From NCBI RefSeq assembly GCF_001542405.1, contig NZ_LNCD01000036.1:44562-108561 (forward strand): a stretch of DNA of 64,000 nucleotides, read 5' to 3'. Below, one piece after another: positions 44,710 to 54,761 of this stretch (the stretch's first letter is position 1; the number at the start of each line of letters is the position of its first letter). The notes beneath the pieces were generated by a model that was given only the letters and a program-made list of their open reading frames with translations, made no database searches and was not told where the DNA came from. This DNA is from Rhizobium altiplani. GTDB lineage: Bacteria > Pseudomonadota > Alphaproteobacteria > Rhizobiales > Rhizobiaceae. The position numbers were made by a program, and so were the translations under genes.

Positions 44710-47700
44710 CTACTTCATGGGGATGATGACCAGTCCTTCCGACTTGCCGCCCATGGCCCGCATGACCTTGAGGTTGCGGGTGAGCAGTTTTGCGAATGCT
44801 TTGTTGGTGGCGATGTCGCTCGGCGAAGGAACCTCGTAGAAGGTGATCTTGCCCTCCTGGCTCACCATCTGCATGTCGGGCAACTTCCGGCTGGGAACCG
44901 CAGGGTCGACGGTGCGCGTCTGGGTATGCATGAACACCTCCTTGGCATCCTCGATCCGGGAGATGTCGGATACGGTCTTCTCCTGCATCGTCTGGGCGTG
45001 AGGAACGCTGGAGTTCTGGGGATTGCCGTAGACGGGCGCGCTGGGTTCATGCGGCGCCTTGTATCCGGGTCCCGTCTTGGGCGGCGCCGTGGAGGTATAG
45101 ACCTTGGGGGCGCCTCTGGGTTTGGGCAGCATGCCACCGGGTCCGCCCGCACCCATGAACATGAACACCGGTGCCTTGAGTGCCCATTTCGCGTAGGGCT
45201 TCAGCGCCGCCCACGCCTTGCGCATCCCGGACTCGACGAGCCCGCTGGCGAAGGTGAAGAAGAGATTCACGGCAAGGTACAGCGCCTGGCCCGCAGCGCT
45301 CGCCCCCGATTTCGGGCCACGGCCCTCGGGGATGCCGCCCGAGACGGACTCCGCCGCTTCGTCCTGGCCGAGCAGCGGCGCCGAGATCAGGCCGGCAAAC
45401 TGCGTGGTGTAGTCCATCTCGGTCAGCGGCACGGCATTGGGATCCTGTGGCCCCTTGCCGGTGCCGCCGACACCGCTTGTGCCTGGCCCGCCGAGCTCGA
45501 CATAACCCGATCCTCCGGTGGCCTTGCCTTCGCCGCCTTTGGTCGTGCCCGGTTGCGATACATCGGCCGTGCCGGCGGGATCGCCGGGTCGGTCGACTGG
45601 GTCGGTGCCCTTGGCCTCCGCCCCGCCGCTATCAGCGGTGCCGCCCTTGACCCCCTGGTGCGCCGGCGTGCTGGCGCCGCCACCCTTGCCGCTGCCCGCC
45701 CCTTTCGCACCGCCCTTCGGTCCGCCCTTGAGTTGATAGCTCTGGAAAGCGCCGCCGTGGGTGGCAGCAAATCCTCGCGCCCGCGCCTGCTGCAGGGCGG
45801 CATTGTATTTTTGCTGTCGCGGATCGACCGACTCGGTCCCGCCGGGATCGATGAGAATGACCGGCCGGCACCTGGCGTAGATGTAGATATTGGGCCCGTC
45901 GCCAAGGCCTATCGGATCGCAGCTCGTCCAACGTGCCAGCCACGGCGCATAGTAGCGGGCGCCGCTGTAGTAGAGCCCGCTTTCCTCGTCGCGCTCCTTA
46001 CCGGTAAAGCGATACCGCTTGGGCGCATCGCCAGGTCCGCGCACCGCCTGGTAGGAGGTGCTGCCATAGGGCGTGTATTCTTCGTAGGAAATGATCCGCG
46101 CGGTTTCATCGAGCTCGAGGCTCGCCGATCCCAGGTGGTTGTGGAACTGGTAGCGAACGAGGCGCTTGGGCGATCCGTCGTCGATTGCGTTGCGCGTCTC
46201 GATGGATGCGACCCGACCCTGGCCGTCCTCGATATGCAGCGTTTCGCGCTCGAGCCCGGCGCGCACGCCGGCATGCTGAACGAACAGCTCTGCCCCGCCC
46301 ACATATATGCGCTCGTCCTTGAGGCTGCCGTCCGGCCGTTCGGTGACCTTGCGCACCCGCTCGCCGAACGCGTCGTAGACGTAGTACGTGCGCTCCCCGG
46401 CTCTGAGTTCGCCCGCTTCGTCGTCATCGTCGACCTTCCGCCGGGCCGTCATCGCCAGTTGGTCGATATAGTCCCATGACATGGTCCCGAGCTGCGGCAT
46501 CGAGAGCATGTTGCCGTGGCCGTCGTAGGCAATCGGCTCGGCCACACCCCCAACTGCACTGGCGGTCAGCCGGTTCGAGGGGGTCCAACTTCCTCCCTCC
46601 TTGAGCCTACTCGCCTCCCGGTACGAGTAGGTCCGCGTCCAGCCGGGGTGGACGGGATTGCTGCCCGTATGTTGCATGCTGAGCAGGTTTCCCGCATCGT
46701 CGTAGGTGTAGCGCTCGGTATAGGCGCCCATCGCGGTGCCGTCAGTGGTCGCAAAGCTTCCGGCGCCGACGGCGACGCGCCCCGAATCCTCGTAGCGGTG
46801 AGGCGTGGGCGGATTGGCGAGGCCCGCGGTCTGCCCCAGATGCTCGCGGCCGGTCGCCGACACGATCCGGTACAGCGCATCGTATTCGTAGCGCGCGCTC
46901 GGCTCAACGCGGCGGTTGCCGAAAAAGATCGTCTGCTGCGCCCGGTCGATCACCTGGGCGATGTTGCCGACGGGATCATAGGCAAAGCTCAGGTCCTGCA
47001 GGTCCTTGCCTGGCCATCCGGCCGGCGGGTTGGCGGGTGCATCGCCCGGGAACGCGACGGCGTCTCGCCGCGTCGTCAGCCGTTGGAGGCTAAACGTCAG
47101 CGGGTCGTAGCGATAGCTGGTGACGACGCCCGTCGCGCCCGCCCCGGCCCCGCAGCCATACGCGACGCTGACCCTCCGCCCCTTGGCGTCGTAGTCGACC
47201 GCGCTGACCGGAACGAGGGTGGCCGTCGCGGCCGGCAGCAGGTCGTCGGGGACCGCCGCCCGGTCGAGCCAGACGCGGATCGTATCGACGAGGCTCGCTT
47301 CGTTGTAGGAGGGCTGGACGATGCTGATCGAGGCGCCCACAACGTCACGGTGCGGCAGGATCAGCTGGATCGGCCGGTCGACGGCGTCGAACCGGTTGCG
47401 GGTCCGCCACCTCAAAGGCTCAAGCCGCCCCGCAAGGGCCGCCTCGATCGCGGCCGGCGCATCGGGCAGGCCCGACCAGTCCACGATGCCCCGATACTGC
47501 GTGCCGCTCGTCAGGCTGCGGCCGGCGGCAAGCTGGTTACCCTTGAAGTCGTGCTGCTCGGCGATGGCCGCACCCGCCTGGTCGAGGCGCAGCCATGTGC
47601 GGCCACGCAGGTTACGTGCCTTCGCCTCAGGATGCCCCTCGCCATAGACCACGCGCTCGACGAGGACTTCCTGCTGTGGCGCGCCGGCGACTGTTCCTGC

Positions 47701-50700
47701 AACATGGCTCCGGATCGGCCGGCGCAGCGCATCATAGGCCATGCGAAACACGTGGCCACGATCGTCCCACGCGCGAACAGGCATGCCGCTGACGTCGGGC
47801 AGCGTGAAGCGGCGCCCAGCGTCCATGCTCTCTTCGCACAGCCGGTCGCCGAGCAGGTCGTGGAGGGCCGTCTGGATGACCCGGCCGAGCGGCAGGACGA
47901 CCTCGTTGCCGGCGGCATCCTTGAACCGCGTCAGCGCGTCCCGCACGGTGATGACGTTACCTTCGATGTCGAGCTCGACCCGGCCCGGCAGCAGGTGGTG
48001 CGGACCGTTCGGCGCAGCCGGATCGGGTCCTTTGTCGGCGACGGCGAGAAACCCTCGTCCAAGCACATCGCTGTGAGTGCGCAAAGGCGTTCCCGCCAGC
48101 GCTGCCGACCGCACCGCCGCTTCCGTCTGCCGCACCCTTTCGTCGGCATCCGGATACCGTGCCGCGAACGCCGCCGCATGCTCGGGTGCCGTGCGCAGGC
48201 CATGCCAGGTCGGCAAGCAGGCATTTGCCGGCAGGTGGGCGACATATCCGGCAAGATCGGCGTCCCCGGCGGGGCCCGTGGCCCCTCCCAGCGTCAGGGT
48301 GTCGATGGCGTCGAAGTCGTACCTGCTCCAGGCGTCGAATACGGTCTTGGTCCAGCTGTGGTCGGGGTTGATCACGCCCACCACTCGCTGCAGCGGGTCG
48401 TAGAGAGCAATCGCGCTGACCCCGACTGGCACGCCGGGCTCGAAGCGGTGCGTGTCGGTGAACCAGGACTCGTAGCTGCGGACCGCCGAGCCCTTGTTGT
48501 TGAAGATCGTCCAACCCCTGCTCACCCAGCGTGGGCCCACGGTCTCGTCGCCCATGACGGGCAATCCGTCGGGACCGATCTGGATGTGACCATCGGCATC
48601 GCGGCGCGGCACAACGCCCGGCTCGGCTTGCATCTTGTGGCCCACCTCGCGCCCAAAACCGTCCGAGTAGGAAAAGGTGAGCCGCAGCCGCGACGGTGCG
48701 CCACCCTCAAGGTCGGAGACGTGGGTCTCGCGCGCCAGCGCCACCGTTGCTGGCGGCACCTGCGTGAAGTCGTGCACCAGCCGCGTCGTTGCCGATCCGA
48801 GCAACACAGCGGCCAGTGGAGCGGGATCGTCCGAGGCGAAGAGATCGGCGACATCCTCGGGATCGGGATCGTCGACGAAGTCCTCGAAGCTGTCGCCCTC
48901 GGGGTCGATGGCATCCGCCTTGCCCATCACCGCGGTGCCGACGACAAATCCGAGTGCGTCGAACCGTGCGGCGCTGCGGTTGCCGTTGGGGTCGCTCAGC
49001 AGCGTCGGCTGCAGGACGCGGTAGTCGCACGCTGCCTCGATGACATTGCCGACCGCGTCCTCGGACCGAACCGACATCAGGTCGAACTCGTCATAACTGA
49101 CCTGCGACGTCGCCCCGAATGGATCCACTGACCGGCAGGGGAGGAAAAAATGCGATCGCGCGAAGGCCAGTTCCGCCGCCGGCGACGCTTCCCCGAGAGG
49201 CGACAGGAAGTTCCTTCCCGAAGGCCGCCAGAAGCAACCGTCCGCATCGGTCGCCGGAAACCTGCCGTCTGCCTTGAGCGTCGTGCTCAGCACGTAGCCG
49301 CCGCGGTCGCTCCCCGTTCCGACGAGGATTGCAGCCGGATCGGGCAGCAGGTTCTCGTCGGGCTGGCCGTCACCCTTTCGAACGAGCGCGGCGGCGAGCA
49401 GCTTGGGCGTCATGGCAAGCTGGTAGCTTTCGGCGACGAGCCCCTGCCTCCCCATAGTGCCGAGCGCGCTGAATCCGCTCAGATCATTGCTCCTGAACAG
49501 CGTCCGAACATGCTCGATCAGCCTGCGTTGTCGGCCCACCGACGGTCGTTCCAGATAGTCGAGCGGGGTGCTGGCGACGGGCAGGCGACTGAAGCGCGGC
49601 GCACCTGGCGCTGCATTGGGTTCCACGAAATCGGCCGTGCGGAAGCGGCCACCGCGTCCGGTCCCGGTAAAGCCCGTGAGTTCGTAGCTGAGAGACTCGT
49701 ATGCCACCGGACCGCGGTAGGTATCCGCATCCTCGACCGGCACGGTCAGGCGATCCTCGCCATAGGAAACCAGCGTCGTCGTCTGCCTCGCCCAATCCCA
49801 TGCTTCGAGCCCCTGGCGTCCCGGGTTCGGTATGCGCTGGAACTGCCCACCCGGCCCTGCTGCCCGTATTTCGGCGCGCCGGCCGTAGGCGACGCTGCAC
49901 GATTTGAGCACGTTTCCGTAGTCGTCGACCTCCAACGTGAGTTCCTGGCTCATCCGGGGATCGAACGCGTTGCGCTCGTAATGGAGGTTCAGAGACTCCT
50001 CGGCATGCACCATGAAGACTGCGTAGCGATTGGCGCCACGCGGCTGCACGCATCGGACGGCAAACGTGGTGGTGGTCACCTCGTACGGCACGCCTTCGCG
50101 CTGGGATCCGTCGTCGGCATAAACCTCCCGCCGCAGCATCATGCCTTTGAGCGCACGCGCCGCCTCCGCGCGCTCGGCGAGGTCCAGGCCCTCGGGCGAC
50201 TCCGGTTCCGGCGGCAGCAGGTCTGCGGTTTCCTCAGGACCTAGCCCCGGCTCCGCATACCACGCCCCCTTGTCGACGGCGGACAGCAGGCTCGTGAACA
50301 GTTCTGGTGCGCCCTTTGTCTCGAGCCACGCTCCGGTGTGGAACCAGGTCTTGGTGTGAACCGGTGGAACATGCGATGCCGCTTCCTCGTTGGCGGCGTG
50401 AAGCGCCCCGTTTGCAGTAAGCGTGGCGAATTGCTCGGTGTCCCACTGCTCCACCATTCCAAAACCGCGAAACTCGCGCTCGGCGCCATCGAAGAAGCCG
50501 TCCCGGTAAGCGTATGTGGAAACGAACAGGCTATCGCTCACCTTATCGCGCGTCTCGACCCGATCGACGACATTCACCGGGAAGGGAAGGCTGGTGATCC
50601 AGGGCCGTCCGGCTGCCAGATCCTTGAGATAGAAGCGCGATGAGGAGGCGTACTGGATCGTCGTCTCGGCGCCGAGGTTGTTGGTGATGCGCGTGAGCAG

Positions 50701-52947
50701 GTGCGGTTTGGTTCCGCCCATGAGGTCGACGTAGCGCAGCGGCCCACTGGCCTCGCCGAGGAGCGGCGACGACCAGACGAGGCACACCGTGCCGTTGCCG
50801 AACAGGTCGATCGGCGCGACCGACACGGCGTCGTCGACCCGCAGGCCCGGGACATCTGTGCCCTCCTTGCTCCAGCCGTTGCCCGAGAGGTTGAAGTAGA
50901 GGCGTGGGCCTTCGAGGTCCAAGTGGATGATATCGCTGGTCCCGGATCCGTCGATATCGGCGAGCACGATCCGGCGAGGATCAAACGAGCCCTCGCGGCT
51001 AAGGTCCGGGGCGCGGTCCATCGTTACCTTGGGTCCAAAGCGGCCGTAGCCGAGATTGGGCCAGTAGCAGACCTCGCGCGCCGTGACCTTCACCAAGTCG
51101 GCCAGCCCATCGCCGGTCATGTCGGCGAGATGGATCGCCGCGTCGTTGCTGGCCCCCAGGAGCCGCGGTCCGTTTTCTTCGTCGAGCGGCAGGCCGACCG
51201 ACCGGCCCTCACCGAACCCGGCTTCGCCTCCGCCCAGGGCCGGATGCCATGTCAGCCGGTCGTCGCCGGCTAGCATCAGGTCGAAGCGCCCGTCGCCGTC
51301 GAGGTCGATGAAGCGCAACTCTGGGTCAGACAGGTCGCGATTGAGGCGGTCGGCGAATGGCCGGTACGGCCCCCAGCCGTCCTTTTCGCGTTCATATATT
51401 CCGGGCGCCGGCCCCTCCATGACCAGCAAATCGAGCTGGCCGTCGCCGGAAAGATCGACGAGCACCCCCTCGCTCAGCCCTGCGCCTGGCCGATCCGCGA
51501 CCTGCTCGACTGGACCCAATCGCCCTTCGCCGTCGTACAACGGGCTCAGGTTGCGTTTGTAGTACCACTGGCCGGCCTGTTCGGTGAGGATGCCGGCGAC
51601 GCCGTCGCCGTCGAGGTCGACCCATTGATAGACGCCGCCGTCGATGCCCGCCGGCAGGTTCTCGAGGCTTTCGGGATCGATCGTTCCGACCGTGTCGCTG
51701 ACCTTTGCTGCGCTGTATCCGAACTCGAGCCTGGGGAGGTTCCGTTTCAGGTAGCCGCCGCCCTTGCGCAGATGGCCGGACTGCGTGATCGCACGAAGGT
51801 AACTGTAGCCCGGCCCATCGGCCGCGTCGCCGCCTGAATGCTCGAGGGTCATTGACCGAACCAGTGTGTTGCGGCCCACGCCCGGCTTGTCGAAGTGATG
51901 AAACATCAGCACGCGACGACAGAGCCGGCTCGTCCGCACTTCAAAGCCCGGCCGTCGGGTGGAGAAGGGATCGGGGCGCAGCGCCCACAGCCTGGTTTCA
52001 GTTGGCACCGGCGCCTCGTCGTCGTGGTCGCCATAGTCGAAAACAACCTCGAACAGCCACTCACCGGCGGCGATGCTCGCCGCGATGGCCTCGGTGTCCA
52101 GTCGGCGCGGACGTTGGCCCTGGGCGTCGAGCAGCGGCTTGCGGTTGCCATAGTGGATGCGCTTCAGGTAGCGGTTTGCGGTGCGCGACTTTGCCGAGCG
52201 GTTTGCCTCTGATGCGGCACCTTTGTCGGCGCCCGCACTGTCTTCGGCCTTGTAGCGATAGAGAATGGCGTTGCCGCGATCGTCGCGGGTCTCGTCCACC
52301 AGCCAAGCGAAGATGCGCCCGGTTCGCTCGGGATCGGCGATCCTGCTCTCGTCCGTCTGCCCGTAGAGCGTAAGCACGTTGTCGGCGGTGATCGATCGCC
52401 AGTGCACATCGCGAGGACTATCGCTCCTCGTCCACCGCTCGATCCGCGCGATCTGCGCGCCGACCCGCGGTCGATAGCGTCGCACTACAAAGCCGTCGAC
52501 CACATCCTCATGGACGATGGGGTGGCCGTCCTCGAGCGCCAGCTCGCCGCCGGGTGTTCTGCGAAACTCGGGAACCAGATCCTCGACGTCCGACAGGGTG
52601 AAGGTGTCGCTGTCGGTTGCGTCCTCGTAGCGCGGCAGCCCCTTGTCCGTCTTGCGCCTGATGGCGGGAAGATTGAGCTCCCAGCCGAAACCGTACGGGG
52701 AATTGCCGGCGCCCGTATCGTACGCCAAGGCCAGCGAAGGTCCGAAACCCGAGCGGCCAGGGCTCAGGGCCAGCGGCACGCTCAGGGTGCCCGTGCCCGT
52801 CACCGGGTTAGTCGCGAACTTCTCACCGATGCCGCGGATGGCGCCGCCGCCCTTGGGCAAAGCGACGGACGGTGGAACGACCACGAACGGCTTTTCGGAG
52901 GCGGCCGTCGCAGCGAACGTACCCGTAGCCGTGTCTCGTTCGGCCAT
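44710..52947 (-). CDS. Fused TcB-TcC toxin cocoon with C-terminal payload
   Basis: 2745 aa from the ATG at 52947, with GGGGAGG five bases upstream. SpvB/TcB N-terminus: GGGAIRGIGEKFATNPVTGT then GSLSVPL-like residues and SYGFGWELNLPAI. Five FG-GAP-type repeats at about 440-675 (DLDGDGVAG, LSGDGQLDLL, DLDGDGRFDL, MTGDGLADLV, DIDGSGTSDI). TcdB middle domains at about 800-1000. YD repeats to about 2260 (YTYDDAGNLLSMQHTG). Rhs core 2264-2370 ending RYYAPWLARWTSCDPIGLGD and VILIDPGG, where TcC proteins self-cleave. The last 375 residues are payload: Gly-rich linker, hydrophobic stretch, and a C-terminal part with KLPDMQMVSQEGKITFYEVP. TcB and TcC are separate proteins in Photorhabdus; here they are one chain. 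First gene of the operon. Confidence 0.93.
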   Translation of the reverse strand: MAERDTATGTFAATAASEKPFVVVPPSVALPKGGGAIRGIGEKFATNPVTGTGTLSVPLALSPGRSGFGPSLALAYDTGAGNSPYGFGWELNLPAIRRKTDKGLPRYEDATDSDTFTLSDVEDLVPEFRRTPGGELALEDGHPIVHEDVVDGFVVRRYRPRVGAQIARIERWTRSDSPRDVHWRSITADNVLTLYGQTDESRIADPERTGRIFAWLVDETRDDRGNAILYRYKAEDSAGADKGAASEANRSAKSRTANRYLKRIHYGNRKPLLDAQGQRPRRLDTEAIAASIAAGEWLFEVVFDYGDHDDEAPVPTETRLWALRPDPFSTRRPGFEVRTSRLCRRVLMFHHFDKPGVGRNTLVRSMTLEHSGGDAADGPGYSYLRAITQSGHLRKGGGYLKRNLPRLEFGYSAAKVSDTVGTIDPESLENLPAGIDGGVYQWVDLDGDGVAGILTEQAGQWYYKRNLSPLYDGEGRLGPVEQVADRPGAGLSEGVLVDLSGDGQLDLLVMEGPAPGIYEREKDGWGPYRPFADRLNRDLSDPELRFIDLDGDGRFDLMLAGDDRLTWHPALGGGEAGFGEGRSVGLPLDEENGPRLLGASNDAAIHLADMTGDGLADLVKVTAREVCYWPNLGYGRFGPKVTMDRAPDLSREGSFDPRRIVLADIDGSGTSDIIHLDLEGPRLYFNLSGNGWSKEGTDVPGLRVDDAVSVAPIDLFGNGTVCLVWSSPLLGEASGPLRYVDLMGGTKPHLLTRITNNLGAETTIQYASSSRFYLKDLAAGRPWITSLPFPVNVVDRVETRDKVSDSLFVSTYAYRDGFFDGAEREFRGFGMVEQWDTEQFATLTANGALHAANEEAASHVPPVHTKTWFHTGAWLETKGAPELFTSLLSAVDKGAWYAEPGLGPEETADLLPPEPESPEGLDLAERAEAARALKGMMLRREVYADDGSQREGVPYEVTTTTFAVRCVQPRGANRYAVFMVHAEESLNLHYERNAFDPRMSQELTLEVDDYGNVLKSCSVAYGRRAEIRAAGPGGQFQRIPNPGRQGLEAWDWARQTTTLVSYGEDRLTVPVEDADTYRGPVAYESLSYELTGFTGTGRGGRFRTADFVEPNAAPGAPRFSRLPVASTPLDYLERPSVGRQRRLIEHVRTLFRSNDLSGFSALGTMGRQGLVAESYQLAMTPKLLAAALVRKGDGQPDENLLPDPAAILVGTGSDRGGYVLSTTLKADGRFPATDADGCFWRPSGRNFLSPLGEASPAAELAFARSHFFLPCRSVDPFGATSQVSYDEFDLMSVRSEDAVGNVIEAACDYRVLQPTLLSDPNGNRSAARFDALGFVVGTAVMGKADAIDPEGDSFEDFVDDPDPEDVADLFASDDPAPLAAVLLGSATTRLVHDFTQVPPATVALARETHVSDLEGGAPSRLRLTFSYSDGFGREVGHKMQAEPGVVPRRDADGHIQIGPDGLPVMGDETVGPRWVSRGWTIFNNKGSAVRSYESWFTDTHRFEPGVPVGVSAIALYDPLQRVVGVINPDHSWTKTVFDAWSRYDFDAIDTLTLGGATGPAGDADLAGYVAHLPANACLPTWHGLRTAPEHAAAFAARYPDADERVRQTEAAVRSAALAGTPLRTHSDVLGRGFLAVADKGPDPAAPNGPHHLLPGRVELDIEGNVITVRDALTRFKDAAGNEVVLPLGRVIQTALHDLLGDRLCEESMDAGRRFTLPDVSGMPVRAWDDRGHVFRMAYDALRRPIRSHVAGTVAGAPQQEVLVERVVYGEGHPEAKARNLRGRTWLRLDQAGAAIAEQHDFKGNQLAAGRSLTSGTQYRGIVDWSGLPDAPAAIEAALAGRLEPLRWRTRNRFDAVDRPIQLILPHRDVVGASISIVQPSYNEASLVDTIRVWLDRAAVPDDLLPAATATLVPVSAVDYDAKGRRVSVAYGCGAGAGATGVVTSYRYDPLTFSLQRLTTRRDAVAFPGDAPANPPAGWPGKDLQDLSFAYDPVGNIAQVIDRAQQTIFFGNRRVEPSARYEYDALYRIVSATGREHLGQTAGLANPPTPHRYEDSGRVAVGAGSFATTDGTAMGAYTERYTYDDAGNLLSMQHTGSNPVHPGWTRTYSYREASRLKEGGSWTPSNRLTASAVGGVAEPIAYDGHGNMLSMPQLGTMSWDYIDQLAMTARRKVDDDDEAGELRAGERTYYVYDAFGERVRKVTERPDGSLKDERIYVGGAELFVQHAGVRAGLERETLHIEDGQGRVASIETRNAIDDGSPKRLVRYQFHNHLGSASLELDETARIISYEEYTPYGSTSYQAVRGPGDAPKRYRFTGKERDEESGLYYSGARYYAPWLARWTSCDPIGLGDGPNIYIYARCRPVILIDPGGTESVDPRQQKYNAALQQARARGFAATHGGAFQSYQLKGGPKGGAKGAGSGKGGGASTPAHQGVKGGTADSGGAEAKGTDPVDRPGDPAGTADVSQPGTTKGGEGKATGGSGYVELGGPGTSGVGGTGKGPQDPNAVPLTEMDYTTQFAGLISAPLLGQDEAAESVSGGIPEGRGPKSGASAAGQALYLAVNLFFTFASGLVESGMRKAWAALKPYAKWALKAPVFMFMGAGGPGGMLPKPRGAPKVYTSTAPPKTGPGYKAPHEPSAPVYGNPQNSSVPHAQTMQEKTVSDISRIEDAKEVFMHTQTRTVDPAVPSRKLPDMQMVSQEGKITFYEVPSPSDIATNKAFAKLLTRNLKVMRAMGGKSEGLVIIPMK

Positions 52948-53068
52948 TCCAGCCTCCCCCACCCACCAGGGTGCGACCAGATTGCATTCGCCGTCGCGTC
53001 ATTGTCAAGGTTACCCAATGAAGTGCTTGTGGGCATTTTGATTTCTGCTTCGGTGCGCCCCCGACTAC
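52948..53068. promoter_or_regulatory. Probable promoter region of the Tc operon
   Basis: The only space upstream of the TcBC start before a gene fragment on the other strand. No clear operator or regulator gene is seen, so control of the toxin is not visible here. Confidence 0.35.
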
Positions 53069-53317
53069 GTGGTCATGCTGCCTCAGTACTGCTCGGTTTG
53101 TGGATCTCTCGATAAGGCACTGGTGATTTTTCACCATTGGAACGCCCGCACCCGAAACGCTCAGATTGCCGGCTTTTTGTCACGGCGCGGCATCACGGTC
53201 GTCGAGATCGCGATGCCTTATCACTTCGAGCGAAGCCGTCCCGGCTCATTGCACGCGGATTACATGCTGAGTGCCAACCTTGGTCGAACGATCGAAGCCG
53301 TGAGGCACGTGCCGTAA
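53069..53317 (+). pseudogene. Alpha/beta-hydrolase fragment
   Basis: 82 codons reading DKALVIFHHWNARTRNAQIA, then FLSRRGITVVEIAMPYHFER and LSANLGRTIEAVRH. This is the first strand-helix part of an alpha/beta hydrolase (beta3, oxyanion region, then PYHxxR). The catalytic Ser, acid and His parts are missing. It looks cut off at both ends. Confidence 0.6.
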
Positions 53318-53390
53318 ACAGAAATGCCTTTACGAACTTGACGAACTTATCCATCTTGCCATATGAGTATTTCTGTATGGAGGAAATGTT

Positions 53391-54146
53391 ATGGCATCTC
53401 CCAAGGCAAAACCCAGTATCAAAGACGGCTCGGCCCGCAGGGATGGACCAGTAAGGTCCATGGCTTTTTTCCTGGCGACAGGCGCCGGTGCGCTGCCGGA
53501 AGGTATGAGCGGCTTCAAGATCAAAGTTCCGGATAATGCGACCAAAGTCCTGTCCGACAAGCCGAAGCGCGTGCAGGCACTGCTGCAGCAATATGGTCAG
53601 GCGATTTCAAGGAGTCGAAGCGCCGGCAGACGTGTGAGCTTCCGCGTTGACGTCGATCCAGAAGGCGAGATGGTCGTAACCCCGGTCGAAGACGACGCAT
53701 TGGCCACCCCTGCGCTGTTGGAGGAGGACGGCACCGCAGATGCGGGCCTTGAGCAAGCTCTTGCCGCCGCCCGGGCACGCGGACGCTCGAAAGCAGCAGA
53801 AATCCTCGAGCGCGCCGATATGCTCAGCGCTGACGACTTTGCGCGCCTGCTCGGCACGACGCGGGTGACAGTCAATACCAAGCGGCAAAACGGTCAGGTG
53901 CTCGGACTCGACGGCGCCAAGCGTGGGTATCGCTTCCCTGAATGGCAGCTCGATTCCGATGGCAAGCCATTTGCTGCACTCCCTATTCTTCACGAGAGGC
54001 TCGGTGGGGCCTGGGCAGTCTATCGCTTCCTGGTCCAGCCGCATGGTGAACTGGATGGTCTGACTGGTCGTGAAGCTCTGGAGCGTGGACGGTCTAAACA
54101 GGCGATCGCGGCGGCAGCGGAAAGCGTTGGACGAGATTTCCGGTAA
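53391..54146 (+). CDS. Xre/MbcA/ParS-type antitoxin, long form
   Basis: 251 aa, preceded by GGAGGAA. The C-terminal half carries a helix-turn-helix (ADMLSADDFARLLGTTRVTV) and the toxin-binding part (FAALPILHERLGGAWAVYRF, then GLTGREALERGRSKQAIAAA). The N-terminal half (to about residue 120) contains KIKVPDNATKVLSDKPKRVQ and VSFRVDVDPEGEMVVTPVED and is longer than the usual antitoxin. The stop is directly followed by the RES toxin start codon with no gap, which indicates a coupled pair. Confidence 0.82.
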   Translation: MASPKAKPSIKDGSARRDGPVRSMAFFLATGAGALPEGMSGFKIKVPDNATKVLSDKPKRVQALLQQYGQAISRSRSAGRRVSFRVDVDPEGEMVVTPVEDDALATPALLEEDGTADAGLEQALAAARARGRSKAAEILERADMLSADDFARLLGTTRVTVNTKRQNGQVLGLDGAKRGYRFPEWQLDSDGKPFAALPILHERLGGAWAVYRFLVQPHGELDGLTGREALERGRSKQAIAAAAESVGRDFR

Positions 54147-54761
54147 ATGGGAAATGCACTACCGCCCGCCGGCTTCGAAACAGCAAGCCTGCATCTGCAT
54201 GTCGTTGCGCCCGGCTCACGGTTCGGCCGCATCTACCTCGGTAGATACCCTGATCCGCTCGGCTTCGGAAAGACACCGAGCCGCTTCAGCGACCCGCGGC
54301 GCCGAAAGCCCGCCAATCGCTTTGGCGTGCTCTACATGGGCGACACCGTCAAAGTCTGCTTTCTCGAAGCTTTGCTAAGGGATCAGCGCGACGGGTTGAT
54401 CGGTGATTTGCCAATTGCCGAGTCAGAGTTGTGTGACCGACAGTTTGCGCAAATCGAGGTGATCGACCCACTGACGATGGTTGATCTGCGCGACGACGGA
54501 GCGATCAAGATGGGTGTACCGACGGATGTGGCAAAATCCTCCAAGCAATCCCTTGCTCGCGAATGGGCTGTCGCATTCCATGAACATCGAGATCAGGTCG
54601 ACGGCATCATTTATCCGTCGAGGCTAAACGGGCACACGAATCTTGCGGTGTTCGATCGATCCATCGGCAAGCTGAAGGCTATCGGCGCGACAAGGCTGAT
54701 ACGGGCGCCGGGTCTCGCGAATGTGCTCGATGACCTGAACGTTGCGGTTGTCGATCCCTGA
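54147..54761 (+). CDS. RES-domain toxin (NAD+-degrading)
   Basis: 204 aa. The three residues that name the family are in context: Arg in GKTPSRFSDPR, Glu in VCFLEALLRD and Ser in GIIYPSRLNGHTN. RES toxins phosphorolyse or hydrolyse NAD+ in the cytosol. The start ATG abuts the antitoxin stop. The frame is intact, so the pair is probably active. Confidence 0.88.
   Translation: MGNALPPAGFETASLHLHVVAPGSRFGRIYLGRYPDPLGFGKTPSRFSDPRRRKPANRFGVLYMGDTVKVCFLEALLRDQRDGLIGDLPIAESELCDRQFAQIEVIDPLTMVDLRDDGAIKMGVPTDVAKSSKQSLAREWAVAFHEHRDQVDGIIYPSRLNGHTNLAVFDRSIGKLKAIGATRLIRAPGLANVLDDLNVAVVDP

Noticed and set aside
46516..49131. Open frame of 871 codons on the plus strand opposite the TcBC gene
   Set aside because: It mirrors the GC-rich codon pattern of the toxin gene, has the biased composition of an antisense shadow (Arg, Gly, Ala, Pro) and matches no family.
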